DNA from: Pelobates cultripes
Lineage: Eukaryota; Chordata; Amphibia; Anura; Pelobatidae
Assembly: GCA_933207985.1 (NCBI GenBank)
Contig: OW240921.1
Location: forward strand, 107,771,309-107,835,308
Length of the DNA stretch: 64,000 nt
Reading direction: 5' to 3'
Position 1 is the first letter of the stretch; every line of letters starts with the position of its first letter. A program made the translations under genes and the position numbers. The notes below the pieces were generated by a model that was given only the letters and a program-made list of their open reading frames with translations, ran no database searches and was not told where the DNA came from. Positions 32,515 through 44,300 of the stretch are shown piece after piece.

Positions 32515-33648
32515 GCAATGTTTACATGTTTAAATTGCAGTTTTAAGTACATCTTAGAGGCACTTTCTGGCTTCTCACTGAGTTTTACTCCATGAAGCGA
32601 CATTGGATGTCATCACTTTTTGCACCAGGACGTCCACTGTCTTCAACATTTCCAATAGGAAAGCAGTGCTTCAATTCTTTCTTAAGATGAAGGTCTAATG
32701 AGCTTGCAGTTCTCACCGCACATATGCATTATGTCCTCCACCAGCATTACGTCGTTGGTGAAGGAGAGTGATCCAGCTCTGAGGGAGCTCGGTGCTGGAA
32801 CTAAAGTGAGTGAAAAAATGGTTTTCAACCCCTTTTGTGCTTGCAAGTTAGGGGGACCTAAAGCTAGGGTGCGGGGCTTACTACATTATTAGGAATACAG
32901 TTTTGTATTCCTAACGCTATAGTCTTTCTTAAACACATTCCCGACAAGCCTGAGTATAAGTGTGTTCACTAATTCTAAGTATCACTATGTAAAAAGAAAA
33001 CAGCACATATAATGGTATGTGTTTCAGAGCTGGCTTCAGGGCCGGACTGGGAGAAAAATTCAGCCCGGGCATTTTTTTAACACAGCGGCCCACTAAGAAG
33101 GGGGCGGGGCAGAGGAGGTGTGTTTTGTCATCACCAATGACAAACACGCCTCCTCTCAAAGTGAGCATGTTGGTTCAATGCTCTTCCAGGGCAGACCATG
33201 CGCAGAGCTCTGCTGAAGAGCTCTAGCATGAGAAAAAAGTCCTGTATTTGTTCTGCACAGTGCAAGCAAATTTAATAACATGCTTGCACTGTGTTTCCTT
33301 GCAACTTGTCTCTGGTGTCTCTATAAATGGATACCAGGAGACAAAAATGCCAGGAAAGAGTATTGTGCATGTGTTTGGAGCCTGCTTGTGGTATTGCGTG
33401 TGTGTAGAGTGAGCTGATTGTGGTGTGGTATTGTGTAATAAGGTTGGTTTTAGTCATGTTGTGTTTGTGGTGTAAAGTGGTGTAATGTGATGCATATGTG
33501 TCTATGGGCTGTAGAGAATGTGTGTATTGGGGATATAGCAAGTGTGTGCATACAGGCTATAGTGTGTGTGTGTGTATATAGGTGATGATGTGTGTGTTTA
33601 GAGGTGTAGTATGTGTTTGCTTACAAGGAATCTAGTGTGTGTATAGGG
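32515..33648. repeat. Direct duplication, copy 1 (1134 bp)
   Basis: It begins gcaatgtttacatgtttaaa and runs to ...gtgtgtatagggg, where copy 2 begins at 33649 with the same hexamer gcaatg. The last 760 bases match 34872-35633 with only a handful of differences. The duplicated unit includes the left end of a hAT element (33037 onward), so its right breakpoint lies inside that element. Confidence 0.85.
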
Positions 33649-33827
33649 GCAATGTTTACATGTTTAAATTGCAGTTTTAAGTACATCTTAGAGGCACTTT
33701 CTGGCTTCTCACTGAGTTTTACTCCATGAAGCGACATTGGATGTCATCACTTTTTGCACCAGGACGTCCACTGTCTTCAACATTTCCAATAGGAAAGCAG
33801 TGCTTCAATTCTTTCTTAAGATGAAGG

Positions 33828-34499
33828 CAGGGCCGGCGCTACCTGTAAGGCGGACTAGGCAGCCGCCTAGGGTGCCCCTTGGGAGGGGGCGCCGCCAGGA
33901 GCGCCGGCCCCGCTCATGCTGCAGCCGCCCGAGCGCTCTGTGAAGAGCATCGGGCGGCTGCAGCTTTGCCCGGGCGGTGCGTCCATGAGGGCGGACCGCA
34001 CCGCCCGGGCGCAGCCTGAGGAGAGGCTGACAGGAGGGACACGCTCAGCGCTGAGCGCTCCCACCTGTCAGCTCCCTCTCTGTAGCGTGGCCGAGCCCTC
34101 TATGGCATGGTCCGACCGGTACAGAGAGCAGCTGTCTCCTGTACCCGGCCGGACTAACAGGAAGTGCACACTGAGTGTTCACTTCCTGTTAGTCCGGCCG
34201 GGTACAGGAAACAACAGCTCCCTGTACCGGTCGGACTATACTGGGCTCGGCCACACTACCACACAGGTAGGGGAGGGAGGGGGAAGAAAGAGGGAGGAAG
34301 GGGGAGAACAAAAAAAAAGAGAGGGAGGGGGAGAAGAAAGAAACAGGGAGGGAGGGAGGAGAAGAAAAAAACAGAGGGAGGGGGAGAAGAAAAAAAAGAG
34401 GGAGGGGGGAGAAGAAAAACAGAGAGGGAGGGGGGAGAAGAAAGAAACAGGGAGGGAGGGGGAGAAAGAAACAGGGAGGGAGGGAGGGGGGAGAAAGAA
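33828..34499. mobile_element. Left part of a hAT-type element, right end lost in gap
   Basis: It starts CAGGGCCGGCGCTACC directly after GATGAAGG. An inner palindrome (cactgagtgttcacttcctgttagtccggccgg with upstream complement, about 34140-34205) is present. The tail is a (GGGAGG/AGAAGAAA)n purine tract running into the gap. No right terminus or second GATGAAGG is visible. Confidence 0.55.
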
Positions 34500-34599
34500 N
34501 NNNNNNNNNNNNNNNNNNNNNNNNNNNNNNNNNNNNNNNNNNNNNNNNNNNNNNNNNNNNNNNNNNNNNNNNNNNNNNNNNNNNNNNNNNNNNNNNNNN
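34500..34599. other. Assembly gap (100 N)
   Basis: Exactly 100 N inside a purine-rich low-complexity tract within the second duplicate copy. Frames predicted across it are meaningless. Confidence 0.95.
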
Positions 34600-34830
34600 T
34601 CATTGGTGGAACATGAAGGTGGACCCTGGGACCCAGACCTTGAGCTGTGTAAAGGGCCCTCAAAAAAATGGAGCTGCTTCCCGTTCTCCCAGAACATTGA
34701 TTTTTGTGACCACAGTTACAAACCGCCTCCAGAGAGCCTGTTCTGCACCAGACCAGTGGAGCCAGACTGCAGCTAGAGCCTATCATCATCCTCATCTGGT
34801 TGTAAGTAGGCAATCTAGTATATTATTCAA
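34600..34830. repeat. Interspersed repeat, copy of 2440-2665
   Basis: cccagaccttgagctgtgta through catcctcatctggttgtaag match the copy near the window start at roughly 90% or better by eye. Confidence 0.7.
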
Positions 34831-35021
34831 CTTTGTGCTTCGTGTTGTGTAATCTGTGCGCGGGCTTACTGGCTAGGGAATACAGTTTTGTATTCCTAAC
34901 GCTATAGTCTTTCTTAAACACATTCCCGACAAGCCTGAGTATAAGTGTGTTCACTAATTCTAAGTATCACTATGTAAAAAGAAAACAGCACATATAATGG
35001 TATGTGTTTCAGAGCTGGCTT

Positions 35022-36356
35022 CAGGGCCGGACTGGGAGAAAAATTCAGCCCGGGCATTTTTTTAACACAGCGGCCCACTAAGAAGGGGGCGGGGCAGAGG
35101 AAGTGTGTTTTGTCATCACCAATGACAAACACGCCCCCTCTCAAAGTGAGCATGTTGGTTCAATGCTCTTCCAGGGCAGACCATGCGCAGAGCTCTGCTG
35201 AAGAGCTCTAGCATGAGAAAAAAGTCCTGTATTTGTTCTGCACAGTGCAAGCAAATTTAAAACATGCTTGCACTGTGTTTCCTTGCAACTTGTCTCTGGT
35301 GTCTCTATAAATGGATACCAGGAGACAAAAATGCCAGGAAAGAGTATTGTGCATGTGTTTGGAGCCTGCTTGTGGTATTGCGTGTGTGTAGAGTGAGCTG
35401 ATTGTGGTGTGGTATTGTGTAATAAGGTTGGTTTTAGTCATGTTGTGTTTGTGGTGTAAAGTGGTGTAATGTGATGCATATGTGGCTATGGGCTGTAGAG
35501 AATGTGTGTATTGGGGATATAGCAAGTGTGTGCATACAGGCTATAGTGTGTGTGTGTGTATATAGGTGATGATGTGTGTGTTTAGAGGTGTAGTATGTGT
35601 TTGCTTACAAGGAATCTAGTGTGTGTATAGGGGATCCAGAGTGTGTATGTTAAGAGTGTAGTGTGTGTGTGTGTATGTATATATGTGTGTTTATATATAT
35701 ATATATATATATATAAGTATTGTGTATGTGTGTGGTGCAGTGTGCTGGGGGGGGATCTGTGTGTATGTGAGGGGTGCAGTATGTGTGTGTGAGAGTGCCG
35801 TGTGTGCGAGAGTGCCGTGTGTGATGGGTGTGAGAGTGATGGGTGTGAGAGTGATGGGTGAGAGAGTGATGGGTGAGAGTGCTGTGTGTGATGTGTGAGA
35901 GAGTGCTGTGTGTAATGGGTGTGAGAGAGTGCTGTGTGTGATGGGTGTGAGAGTGGTGTGAGTGCTGTGAGAGAGTGCTGTGAGTGAGTGCTGTGTGTGA
36001 TGTGTGTGAGAGTGATGTGTGTGATGTGTGAGAGTGTTGTGTGTGTGAGAGTGCTGTGTGTGATGGGTGCGAGAGTGCTGTGTGTGATGGGTGTGAGAGT
36101 GCTGTGTGTGATGGGTGCAAGTTAGAGCTCCGCCGGGTCCTCTCTCCTGGCGGCTGTCTGTCTCCCTCCCTCCCCGCCGGCGGCCAGATCTGACAGCATG
36201 TGGGCCGGTGAGGGAGATCTTTGATCTCCCCACCGGCCCTCCATGGAAAACAGCGGGGCCGGCGCGATCCTGGGACCTCCCCTGCCGGCCTTGGCCCATG
36301 GACATCGCGTCCCACCGGGCATTTGCCCGGTGTGCCCGATGGCCAGTCCGGGCCTG
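35022..36356. mobile_element. Non-autonomous hAT element, exact 8-bp TSD
   Basis: Termini CAGGGCCGGACTGG and CCAGTCCGGGCCTG are inverted repeats with one mismatch. GCTGGCTT flanks both ends (35014-35021 and 36357-36364). The interior includes a GTGTGTG/GAGAGTG tract (35650-36115) and a GC-rich right third with palindromic gagatctttgatctc. No transposase. Its left half is shared with the duplicate at 33037-33648. Confidence 0.9.
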
Positions 36357-36511
36357 GCTGGCTTCACCCAGTAACAAATTAAGTTTGTGACTTTGACCAA
36401 TTATTCTGCATTTTGTGTGGATAGGTATGTCCAGTGCTACTACATAACAGTAATAGTGTAGATGGAGAGGGTTCAATGAAACCTGGTGACTTTATTATTT
36501 TGCCATTGCAG

Positions 36512-39201
36512 GGTAGAAATATAACACTGAAGTCCAGACAACCTGGATAATGGCAGCCATACATTTTTTCAACACCAAGAAGCGGAATGGGAAGTTTAAT
36601 GAAGGAGAGAATGAAATTCTTGTCCGTCAAATCATGGCCAACTGGAAAAAAATATATATGCGTAACGCATGCAGCTTACAAGAGAAAAAAATTATTTGGG
36701 AAAATATAACAAGAAAAGTAAATAAACGAGGTACCTATGTTCGTACTACTACTGCCTGCAAAAAGCGATGGAATGATTTTATAAGAAGCATTGAAAAAAG
36801 CTTAAATCAAAAATTACCTCTGAATCATCTTCAGTCAGAAGTATTTCAGTTTGTTAACAATAAAAACAATGGAAACAAAATAACTTGGGAAAAGATTGTT
36901 TTGAAAATAGGTGAGTCCAATATATAACATATATAGCAGTTTATCTTCCTCTATCACTATATATATAGGCATTAATAGACAGTTCTCCATAGGGTATTTT
37001 ACATCAAAGTGGGTTTTACATATGTGCATAGCGCTCCTTCTTGGGATTTATTTAATAATATATATATATCTTATCTCTGTGGACAACATTGTAATAATTC
37101 ACCTTCGAAGAACTTAAAGATCAGAACTATTAGAATAAAATAGAGAAATAGATTGCTTGGAGACAGAATTAACCAACTTCCCCCCAAAAAAGGAGTAGAC
37201 TAAAAAAATTAAAGTAACACTCCAAGTACCATAACAACTTCATCACAATTAACTTTGAATGGTGCCACAAACAGTTTAACACCAAATTCTACTTTCAAGC
37301 ATCGCTTAGCTCTGCCCTGTCCTTCAGCTGCCTGCAGATTATTTAAACAGGAAGCATTGGACTGCTGCAGACAAGAGAGCTCCTGAATGTCTGAGAGCAT
37401 TAGCTGACACTCTAAGCCAATCGGTAGCTCCCTATTCACAGAACGATCTGAAAAACATATATATTTATCTCAAACTGCTTTTATGAATGGGGAGGGACCT
37501 TTTGTGATTGGTTTAACCTCTTATGGTAAGGTTACCATTATATAACATGTTCCTTTACCTACCGAAGAAAAGGGCTTAATAAGTTAGAAGGAATCTATCA
37601 AAGTTTGGAAGTGGAAACATAACTAAAATTCAAATTCTCTTCTCTAATAATTACTTCTCATTGAAACAAAAGAAAATATGTGTGCCCGAACACCCTAAAT
37701 AATAAAAAGACGTCCCAAGTGAGAGTGTAAAACTTTTTAAAATAAACTTTGCAGAAAGGTGTGAGTAAGAGATTAAATATTCTCACAATAACTAATACTG
37801 GTCTTGTGTCTAATGTGCTTTCAAACTAAGTCCTAGATTTAAAGAAACACTGCACGACCCATATTAGGAAAAAAAAATAGAAATCACTGTTTACAGTGAT
37901 ACACTCCTAATGTATGTATTTGTTGGAGGTGTATACAATGAATTATTCCATATTAATGACTGCAGCCTTTGCAAGCCTTTCCCTTTTTCCCTGGAAGAAA
38001 TTTTCAGTCTCTTTACAGGGAAATAGCCAGTCAGAGGCTTCTCATAGGCGGGCGGGAGGTAGACGCATTCAAATAGAGCGTGCCTGACACATCTGTTAGC
38101 TAAAGGGAGCTAAAAGAAGCAGTAAGTACTCTGCCTGGCTTTTTAATTGACAGCCAGAGGGGTATTTCATTAATTGTTTATAAAAGTGCTGATTTCTAAT
38201 AGAAATTGGTAAGTTTTTATAACTTTATTTATACTTCATTAATATGGGATATTCCTCGATATTCCTCGCTGAAGTGCTAAATGTGTGTGGAGTGGTCCTG
38301 TAATATTGGAGGATAAGCTCTCAAAATGATTTAATATTTTTGGATAAACTTTTAAAATTATGTAATATTATGAAACCTATTTTAATTTTGAAACATTGAT
38401 ATTTTTTTCTTATGATATATGTTTTATTTTAGCATTTAGAAAAAATAACTGTAAAAGCTTATCCAACAATATTAAATTGAGGCCTTTTTAATAAATCCTT
38501 TTTTTGGGGGGGTGGAAATATTAGACTCTCATTGAAAACCACGTAGCGAATTTTATGAACTGTAATCTTAAATTCATCGACGTGCAGACCTTGTAGACTA
38601 GGATTAAGTTTAGGATTTGAACATATTTTTTTTATTTTGTGGTATGCATTATTCCATATATAATAATCCGCTAAATTATGTATTTTTTTTTTTTAAAGGC
38701 AATCCATCTACTATATCTCATAAACAAACGCGTAAACCAGAGTTGTTAAGAAGATCCACTGGAAGTATACCTTCTGTATCTACGAATGGACCAGAGATGT
38801 TAAGAAGATCCACTGTAAGTATACCTACTATACCTATGAATGGACCAGAGTTGTTAAGAAGATCCACTGGAAGTATACCTTCTGTATCTACGAATGGACC
38901 AGAGATGTTAAGAAGATCCGCTGGAAGTATATCTACTGTACCAACTGTACCCCGTCCTCAGACAAACGTTGAAACTGCATTGGAGAAGTACATCTGGTTT
39001 AAAAATAATTTTGAAAAGGAAAAAAATTATTTTCTTTCAAGCTCTCTAAAACAAATGGAAGAACATAGAGCCAAGGTGGCTTCCTATTTGAAAGAACTCA
39101 GTAAAATGATAGATGGGCTTAAACATGAGGCATCCACTGATTCTGATTATAATTGTGATCAAAACTCACCTTCACAGCATTTCCCTAACATATTTGGATA
39201 A
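36512..39201 (+). CDS. Two-exon Myb/SANT-like DNA-binding protein with 18-residue repeats
   Basis: The start codon is at 36550. Exon 1 ends at 36910 before GTGAGT; exon 2 is 38699-39201 after a T-rich tract ending AAAG. Both sides are phase 1 and join to a 287-residue frame ending TAA. Residues about 14-85 form a Myb/SANT-like domain (FNEGENEILVRQI, then W at the second helix, then CKKRWNDFIRSI), of the type in NAIF1, MYPOP and the Myb-like protein of PIF/Harbinger transposons. Residues 133-204 are four 18-residue repeats (GPELLRRSTGSIPSVSTN and variants). Residues about 212-265 are a charged helical, probably coiled-coil tail. A nuclear DNA-binding role is inferred from the domain. An acceptor (tgccattgcag) just before 36512 suggests an upstream non-coding exon. 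No transposase frame adjoins, so a domesticated or free-standing gene is more likely than an active transposon. I cannot assign a symbol. Confidence 0.75.
36911..38698 (+). other. Intron of the Myb/SANT gene
   Basis: 1788-base GT-AG intron with donor GTGAGT and acceptor tattttttttttttaaag. It contains MITE-like sequence near 37210-37450 (ttaaagtaacactcc...) and 37840-38310 (gaaacactgcacgacc ... ggagtggtcctg), both of palindromic TTAA-MITE flavour. Confidence 0.7.
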
Positions 39202-40504
39202 AAAGCGATTTAAGTAGGTATAAATCCAAATCCTTTTTATTCTTCTTTTTTTTGATAATTGGTCACCATATAATATACATTTTTAACAAACGAAAAACAC
39301 ATTCAATAATACATAATTTGATATGAAAAAAGAGACAACCCAAGTAACTACTAAATGGTTGATTTCATCTAAGCCAAAAGCATTTTATTTTTCACCCCTT
39401 CATTACCTATGCTTTGCCATTTCTACTCATGCCAGCCCCTCCCTTAAAAATGAGGGAAGATGGCAGAGAGTGAAGAGGGCAATTGCACAAAGAAAAAGGC
39501 AAAAAAAAGGTATATTTTAGATAGTGAATGCAATATACATTCCATCTGCTTGCATAGTGATTCAAAACTGTTAAGATTTTGCAGGTTATTGTGTTTTCTC
39601 CTAAACGTCCGGTAGAAATGCTAAAATTGTAGATAAGAAAAAGGTATTCTGCTACTATTTTCACCTTGCTGAAACAAACTATCCATTGATAGTAACCTAC
39701 CTGAGGCTATTTTTATAATTTTGCTTTAATTTTGTATGAATCCTAAACCTCACCTGCAAAAAATATATAGGTTTAAAAATGTTTTATTTGGACTTTTTTG
39801 AATCTGCAATGTGTTTATTTTTTCGGAGTGTTATACTTAAATAAAAACCTCTAATATGTTACCAAAGTGTCATGTTTAGAATCATTCAGCTTAAATAAAA
39901 CAGAAACGAATGAAATCCTGTTCAAATTGGACAGAGATACAGGTAACAAATTAGATGGAAAGATTCTAAGTACTATTTAATATAGAGAGATAATCATAGA
40001 ATCCTAAGGGTTAGTAGTAGGAGGTTGATTCAAATTTATTCTGGGAGAGAAGAGATGTCAACAGTTGTGATTATAAAATAGCCATCAAACATTAGTCTAT
40101 GGGTGTAAATAAGCCATCACGATTATAATACATTGAACAGTATCTGTGGATATAAACGTACAATCATACAATAGAGTATTGGAATAAAAAAAAATCCAAC
40201 AAAATTTATAGTTTTTGGACAATGTCTCCCCAATGGAGAAAACTATTACAAGAGGGAAATGGAAAAGCATGTGGCTAAAGAGTAGAAAAAAATAGCCACT
40301 ATTAGAGTCCATTCATATTACTTGCCAGAAAAGTCATGGGTAGTAGATACACATAGCTGAGTGACTCATATATCGAAAGCACCCCATGAGGAGAAGGTCC
40401 TCCCCAAAAAAGAAGGGAAATAATTTATATTGGTAAATTCAAGAAGAAAAAAAAAAGTTAAAAATAGTAATAAGGATGAGCCAATGTAATTAACTCAGAA
40501 TGCA
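39202..40504. other. 3' UTR and flank of the Myb/SANT gene
   Basis: AT-rich sequence without further exons. AATAAA signals at 39840-39845 and 39894-39899 on the plus strand would give a 3' UTR of about 650-700 bases. The small frames here are not supported. Confidence 0.45.
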
Positions 40505-40533
40505 TACAGTTGTGCTTAAAAGTTTGCTTACAG

Positions 40534-40719
40534 AAATTGAAGATTATGCTAGCTTTAGTGTACTAATAATCTTAATTTTAATAAGGACAGGAGGCGAGTA
40601 TTTTGCATTAACTCTCTTTACTAAACTCCACAGCAGTAAAGAAAAACGTAAAGAGTAACAAATAAATCACTGAGCAGCATAGTATATATAAGGGTCATGC
40701 TGCCAGTACACTTCCTCTT
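40534..40719. repeat. DIRS copy 1 left inverted terminal repeat
   Basis: From AAATTGAAGATTATGCTAGC to ...CACTTCCTCTTTCTT. It matches the complement of 46453-46603 except for a longer, unique outer segment, as in DIRS1, where left and right ends differ. Confidence 0.85.
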
Positions 40720-41223
40720 TCTTAAAGCGACATCCAAGTCCAGATAGAGCTCAAACATCCAGAAACTCAACGAAACAGGAACTGCGATCTCTGGCGAGCG
40801 GAACTTGAGGAGACTCCTGGTAACGAGATAGGAGGAAAGACCAAACGAAGCTGTCATCCCATCTTACGGAGTCATGAGGTTAACGAACCAGCGACCAGTG
40901 GAGGTCCTGAAGAGGGTTACACTGAAAGGAGAGTATAAAATCGGTTAGGTACTGAACCGTAACTGTTCACGCCTGTGGGCTTTAACAGAATGGTGTAAGT
41001 AAAACAGAACAGACAGACAGTAAGCTGGCCATAGGCTAAGTGTGTGTTAGGTGTAAGCATGTTGTACAACTAAACTGTCCGTCTAAGTGGAAACACCGGG
41101 ATAGAGATGGAAGGGATACCGAATATATACAGAAGGTAGAGTAACTACTAACACAAATCCCAAAATCCATCACCTTAAGATCCACTCCCCCGAGGAGTCA
41201 GGGTAGGGAACAAAAGGGAGGGA

Positions 41224-41324
41224 AAATACTCGCCTCCTGTCCTTATTAAAATTAAGATTATTAGTACACTAAAGCTAGCATAATCTTCAATTTTATAACA
41301 TGACAGGAGGCTTCCTATTTTGCA
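41224..41324. repeat. DIRS copy 1 internal complementary region
   Basis: AAATACTCGCCTCCTGTCC ... GCTAGCATAATCTTCAATT is the complement of the left outer end. It runs straight into TTATAACATGACAGGAGGC ... TTTTGCA, the complement of the right outer end. The two meet at CAATTTT, reproducing the junction of a circle. Confidence 0.92.
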
Positions 41325-41327
41325 GTT

Positions 41328-44300
41328 TTAACGCTGAAGAAGAGACATCCCAGCAGAAGGGGGAGTGCGAAAGTAAAATGTACGGAAAGTGGATTCCCTA
41401 GACCAGTCCGCCGTTCGGAGGATATCCGACAGGGACGCCCCTGCCAGGAAGGCTGATGACGCCGCCGCTCCGCGAACGGAGTGGGCGCCGAATGCGGGGT
41501 CTATACCTGCGAGGGAAAGGATCCAGCGGATCCATCGGGCCAAGGTGGTAACCGAGACTGGGGCGTGAGGGCGCACGTAGGAGACTAAGAGTTGGCCCGA
41601 CGTAGAGGACCGGAGCGAGGAGGTAACCGAAACATACCTGCGGAGGGTGGACACGACACAAAGCTGCGGGTCGTCGGGAAAAAATGGGTAAAAGACCGAG
41701 GTCGAACCCGACTTAGTGCGACGGGAAATGTGAAACGTGACCCCTTCAGGGGCCACTTCGAAAGCGTCCACGTCGAAGGCCCGAACGTCCGAAACCCGTC
41801 GGAAAGATACGAGGCAGAGGAGGAAAGCGCACTTAGCGGATAGTTGGCGTAGGGAGAGGCGGTCATTCGGAAGCCAATCCCTGAAGAAGCGGAGAACCAG
41901 TCCCACATCCCATAGGTGAGGGTATCTGGGGGCCGGGGGACGGCGGAGCCGCATACCGCGGAGTAGACGGCAGACCAGAGGGTCTTTGCCGACCGGGAGA
42001 TCCCCGACGGGGGTGTGAGCCGCCGAAATCGCGGAGCGCACGACGTTGACCGAACGGTAAGAGCGGCCAGATGAAAACAAGGAGGAGAGAAAATTAAGAA
42101 TCATGGGAATAGGTGCTGTAAAGGGATCGGAGTCCCGTTCCATGCACCAAGTAGACCAGGAGGCCCAAGCTGAAAGGTAACAGCGTCTAGTTCCCGGGGC
42201 CCATGAGTCCCATAAGAGGTCCCTAGCAGCCTGCGATAGTCCGCTGACTCGCCAGGAACCCCGGAAAGAGACCAAGCCACCAGGGGTAGCCGGTCTTCCA
42301 GGAGTAGTGGGTGGAGATGCCCTTTGGGATCCGTGAGCAGGTCCGGGAAGGATGGTAGGAGAAGAGGGTCCCTGTAGGAGGAGGCCAGGAGGTCCGGGAA
42401 CCATGGTTGGCTCTGCCACAAGGGCGCTATGACAACCAGTTTGATCTGTTGCGTCCGTATCTGGTGTAGTGTTCTCGCAATCATGGAGAATGGGGGAAAG
42501 GCGTAGGCTCCTGTCGACGGCCATTGTTGGAGAAATGCGTCTGTCGCCTTGCTCTCCGGGTCCGGGAGCCAGCTGAAGAACTCCGGGGTCTGGTGATTGT
42601 TGCGAGAGGCAAACAGATCCAGGTGAAAGGGACCCCTCCGGGCTGCAAGGGCCCTGAAGATTCTCGTGTTTAGCTTCCAGTCGCTGACGTCTCTCCAGTG
42701 GCGAGAGAACCAGTCGGCTGTGAGATTGATTTCTCCTGGCAAGTATTCTGCCTGTAGCGTGATGTTGCGAGGGAGGCAATAGTCGAAAATGCCTCTCGTG
42801 ATATCCGACAGCAGGCGAGAGCGAGCGCCTCCCAGGCGGTTGATGTACTGGACTGCGGATACATTGTCCATGCGCAGGAGGATGCAGCAGTTGGATCTTT
42901 CCCGGGCCAAGCTGCGAATCGCGAAGGATCCTGCCAGGAGTTCGAGGCAATTGATGTGCATGGAGAGCTCCTGCGCCGTCCATGTTCCCCCCGTGGAGAT
43001 GGTTCCGTTGGTGGCACCCCATCCCCACAGGCTGGCGTCTGATTCCAGTACGAAGTCTGGGGCGTCTCCGAATATGGCCCTGCCGTTCCAGGCTTGCATG
43101 CTGTCCAGCCACCATGATAATTCCTCGCGAACCTCCATCGTCACCGGGACGGGTTGGTCGTAAGTAGGCCTGCGGCGTAGGTATTTCGCCTTGAGACGTT
43201 GCATGGCCCTGTAGTGGAGGGGACCCGGAAATATGGCCTGAATGGAAGCCGAGAGGAGTCCTACAATCCTGGCCAGATTGCGTAGTGGAATGGAATCGAG
43301 ACGGAGAACCCTGCGAATCTCCTTGCGAATGGCTGTGATCTTTGAGGCTGGTAGCCTCAGAGTGCATGTCGTCGAGTCGATCTCGAAGCCGAGGAATTGT
43401 ATCGTCTGGGTAGGGGTCAGTTCCGATTTCTGTTGGTTTACGATAAACCCCAAAGACTCCAGTAGGGACACTGCCAGGTGAGTGTGTTGGCGTAGTCTGT
43501 GTTCGTCGGCGCAGAAGATGAGGAGATCGTCTAAGTAGATGATGCATCGAATGCCCCTTGATCTTAGGTGGGCCACCACTGGTTTTAGGAGCTTGGTGAA
43601 GCACCATGGGGCTGAGCTGAGCCCGAAAGGGAGGCAAGTGAATTGCCAAGGGCGTCCGTGCCAGAGGAAACGTAGGAGTGCTCGACAGTCCGGGTGCACC
43701 GGGACTGACAGATACGCGTCCTTTAGATCGAGTCTGGTGAACCAGTCGTTGCTTCGAAGAAGGTCTCGCAGGAGGTGGATGCCTTCCATCTTGAAGTGGC
43801 GATAGACCACATATGCGTTGAGGGCGCGTAGATTGATGACGGGGCGGTATTCTCCCGACTTTTTCCGAACCAGGAAGATGTTGCTGAAGTAACCACCCCC
43901 GTCGCGGGCCGGCTGGATAGCCCCTTTGTCTCGGAGCTCGCGTAGCTCCGTGTTGACAAGGTTGTGGTCGGAGGGTGACATGTGGATGGGGCGAGGGGGC
44001 TGAACCTGAAAAGGGGTCCCCACTAGGTCTATGATATAACCCTGTACAGTTTGTAGGATCCATGTGTCTGAGCATAGGGCGGCCCAATTCTGGAAAGAAA
44101 GGGAAATACGGCCCGCAGTGCGGGTACATGGTAACAGTGGAGGAATATGGGTCCTTACCTGCGGTAAAGCGGGAACGTCCGCGTCCACGAGGTCCACGAC
44201 CTCTATCCGAGCCTCTGGAAAAGGGTTGCTGCCGGTAGTCTCTTGTCGGGTAAAATGGTGTTGGTTGGGTGCGGGGGCCTGAAGGCCAAAATCGGCTGGC

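Larger units (their letters stand above)
33649..35633. repeat. Direct duplication, copy 2, with insertion and gap
   Basis: Bases 33649-33827 match 32515-32693 and bases 34872-35633 match 32886-33648. In place of about 190 bases of copy 1 it holds a CAGGGCCGGCGC hAT terminus (33828), purine-rich low-complexity DNA (34262-34499), the gap, and a 34600-34830 repeat. The near identity suggests a very recent event or two haplotypes placed in series. Confidence 0.85.

Noticed and set aside
33916..34813. Frames of 150-286 codons crossing the second N run
   Set aside because: They translate Ns and purine-rich repeats inside a hAT fragment.
35650..36476. 221- and 261-residue His/Thr/Ser-rich minus-strand frames
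   Set aside because: GTGTGAGAG repeat plus hAT interior; no conserved domain.
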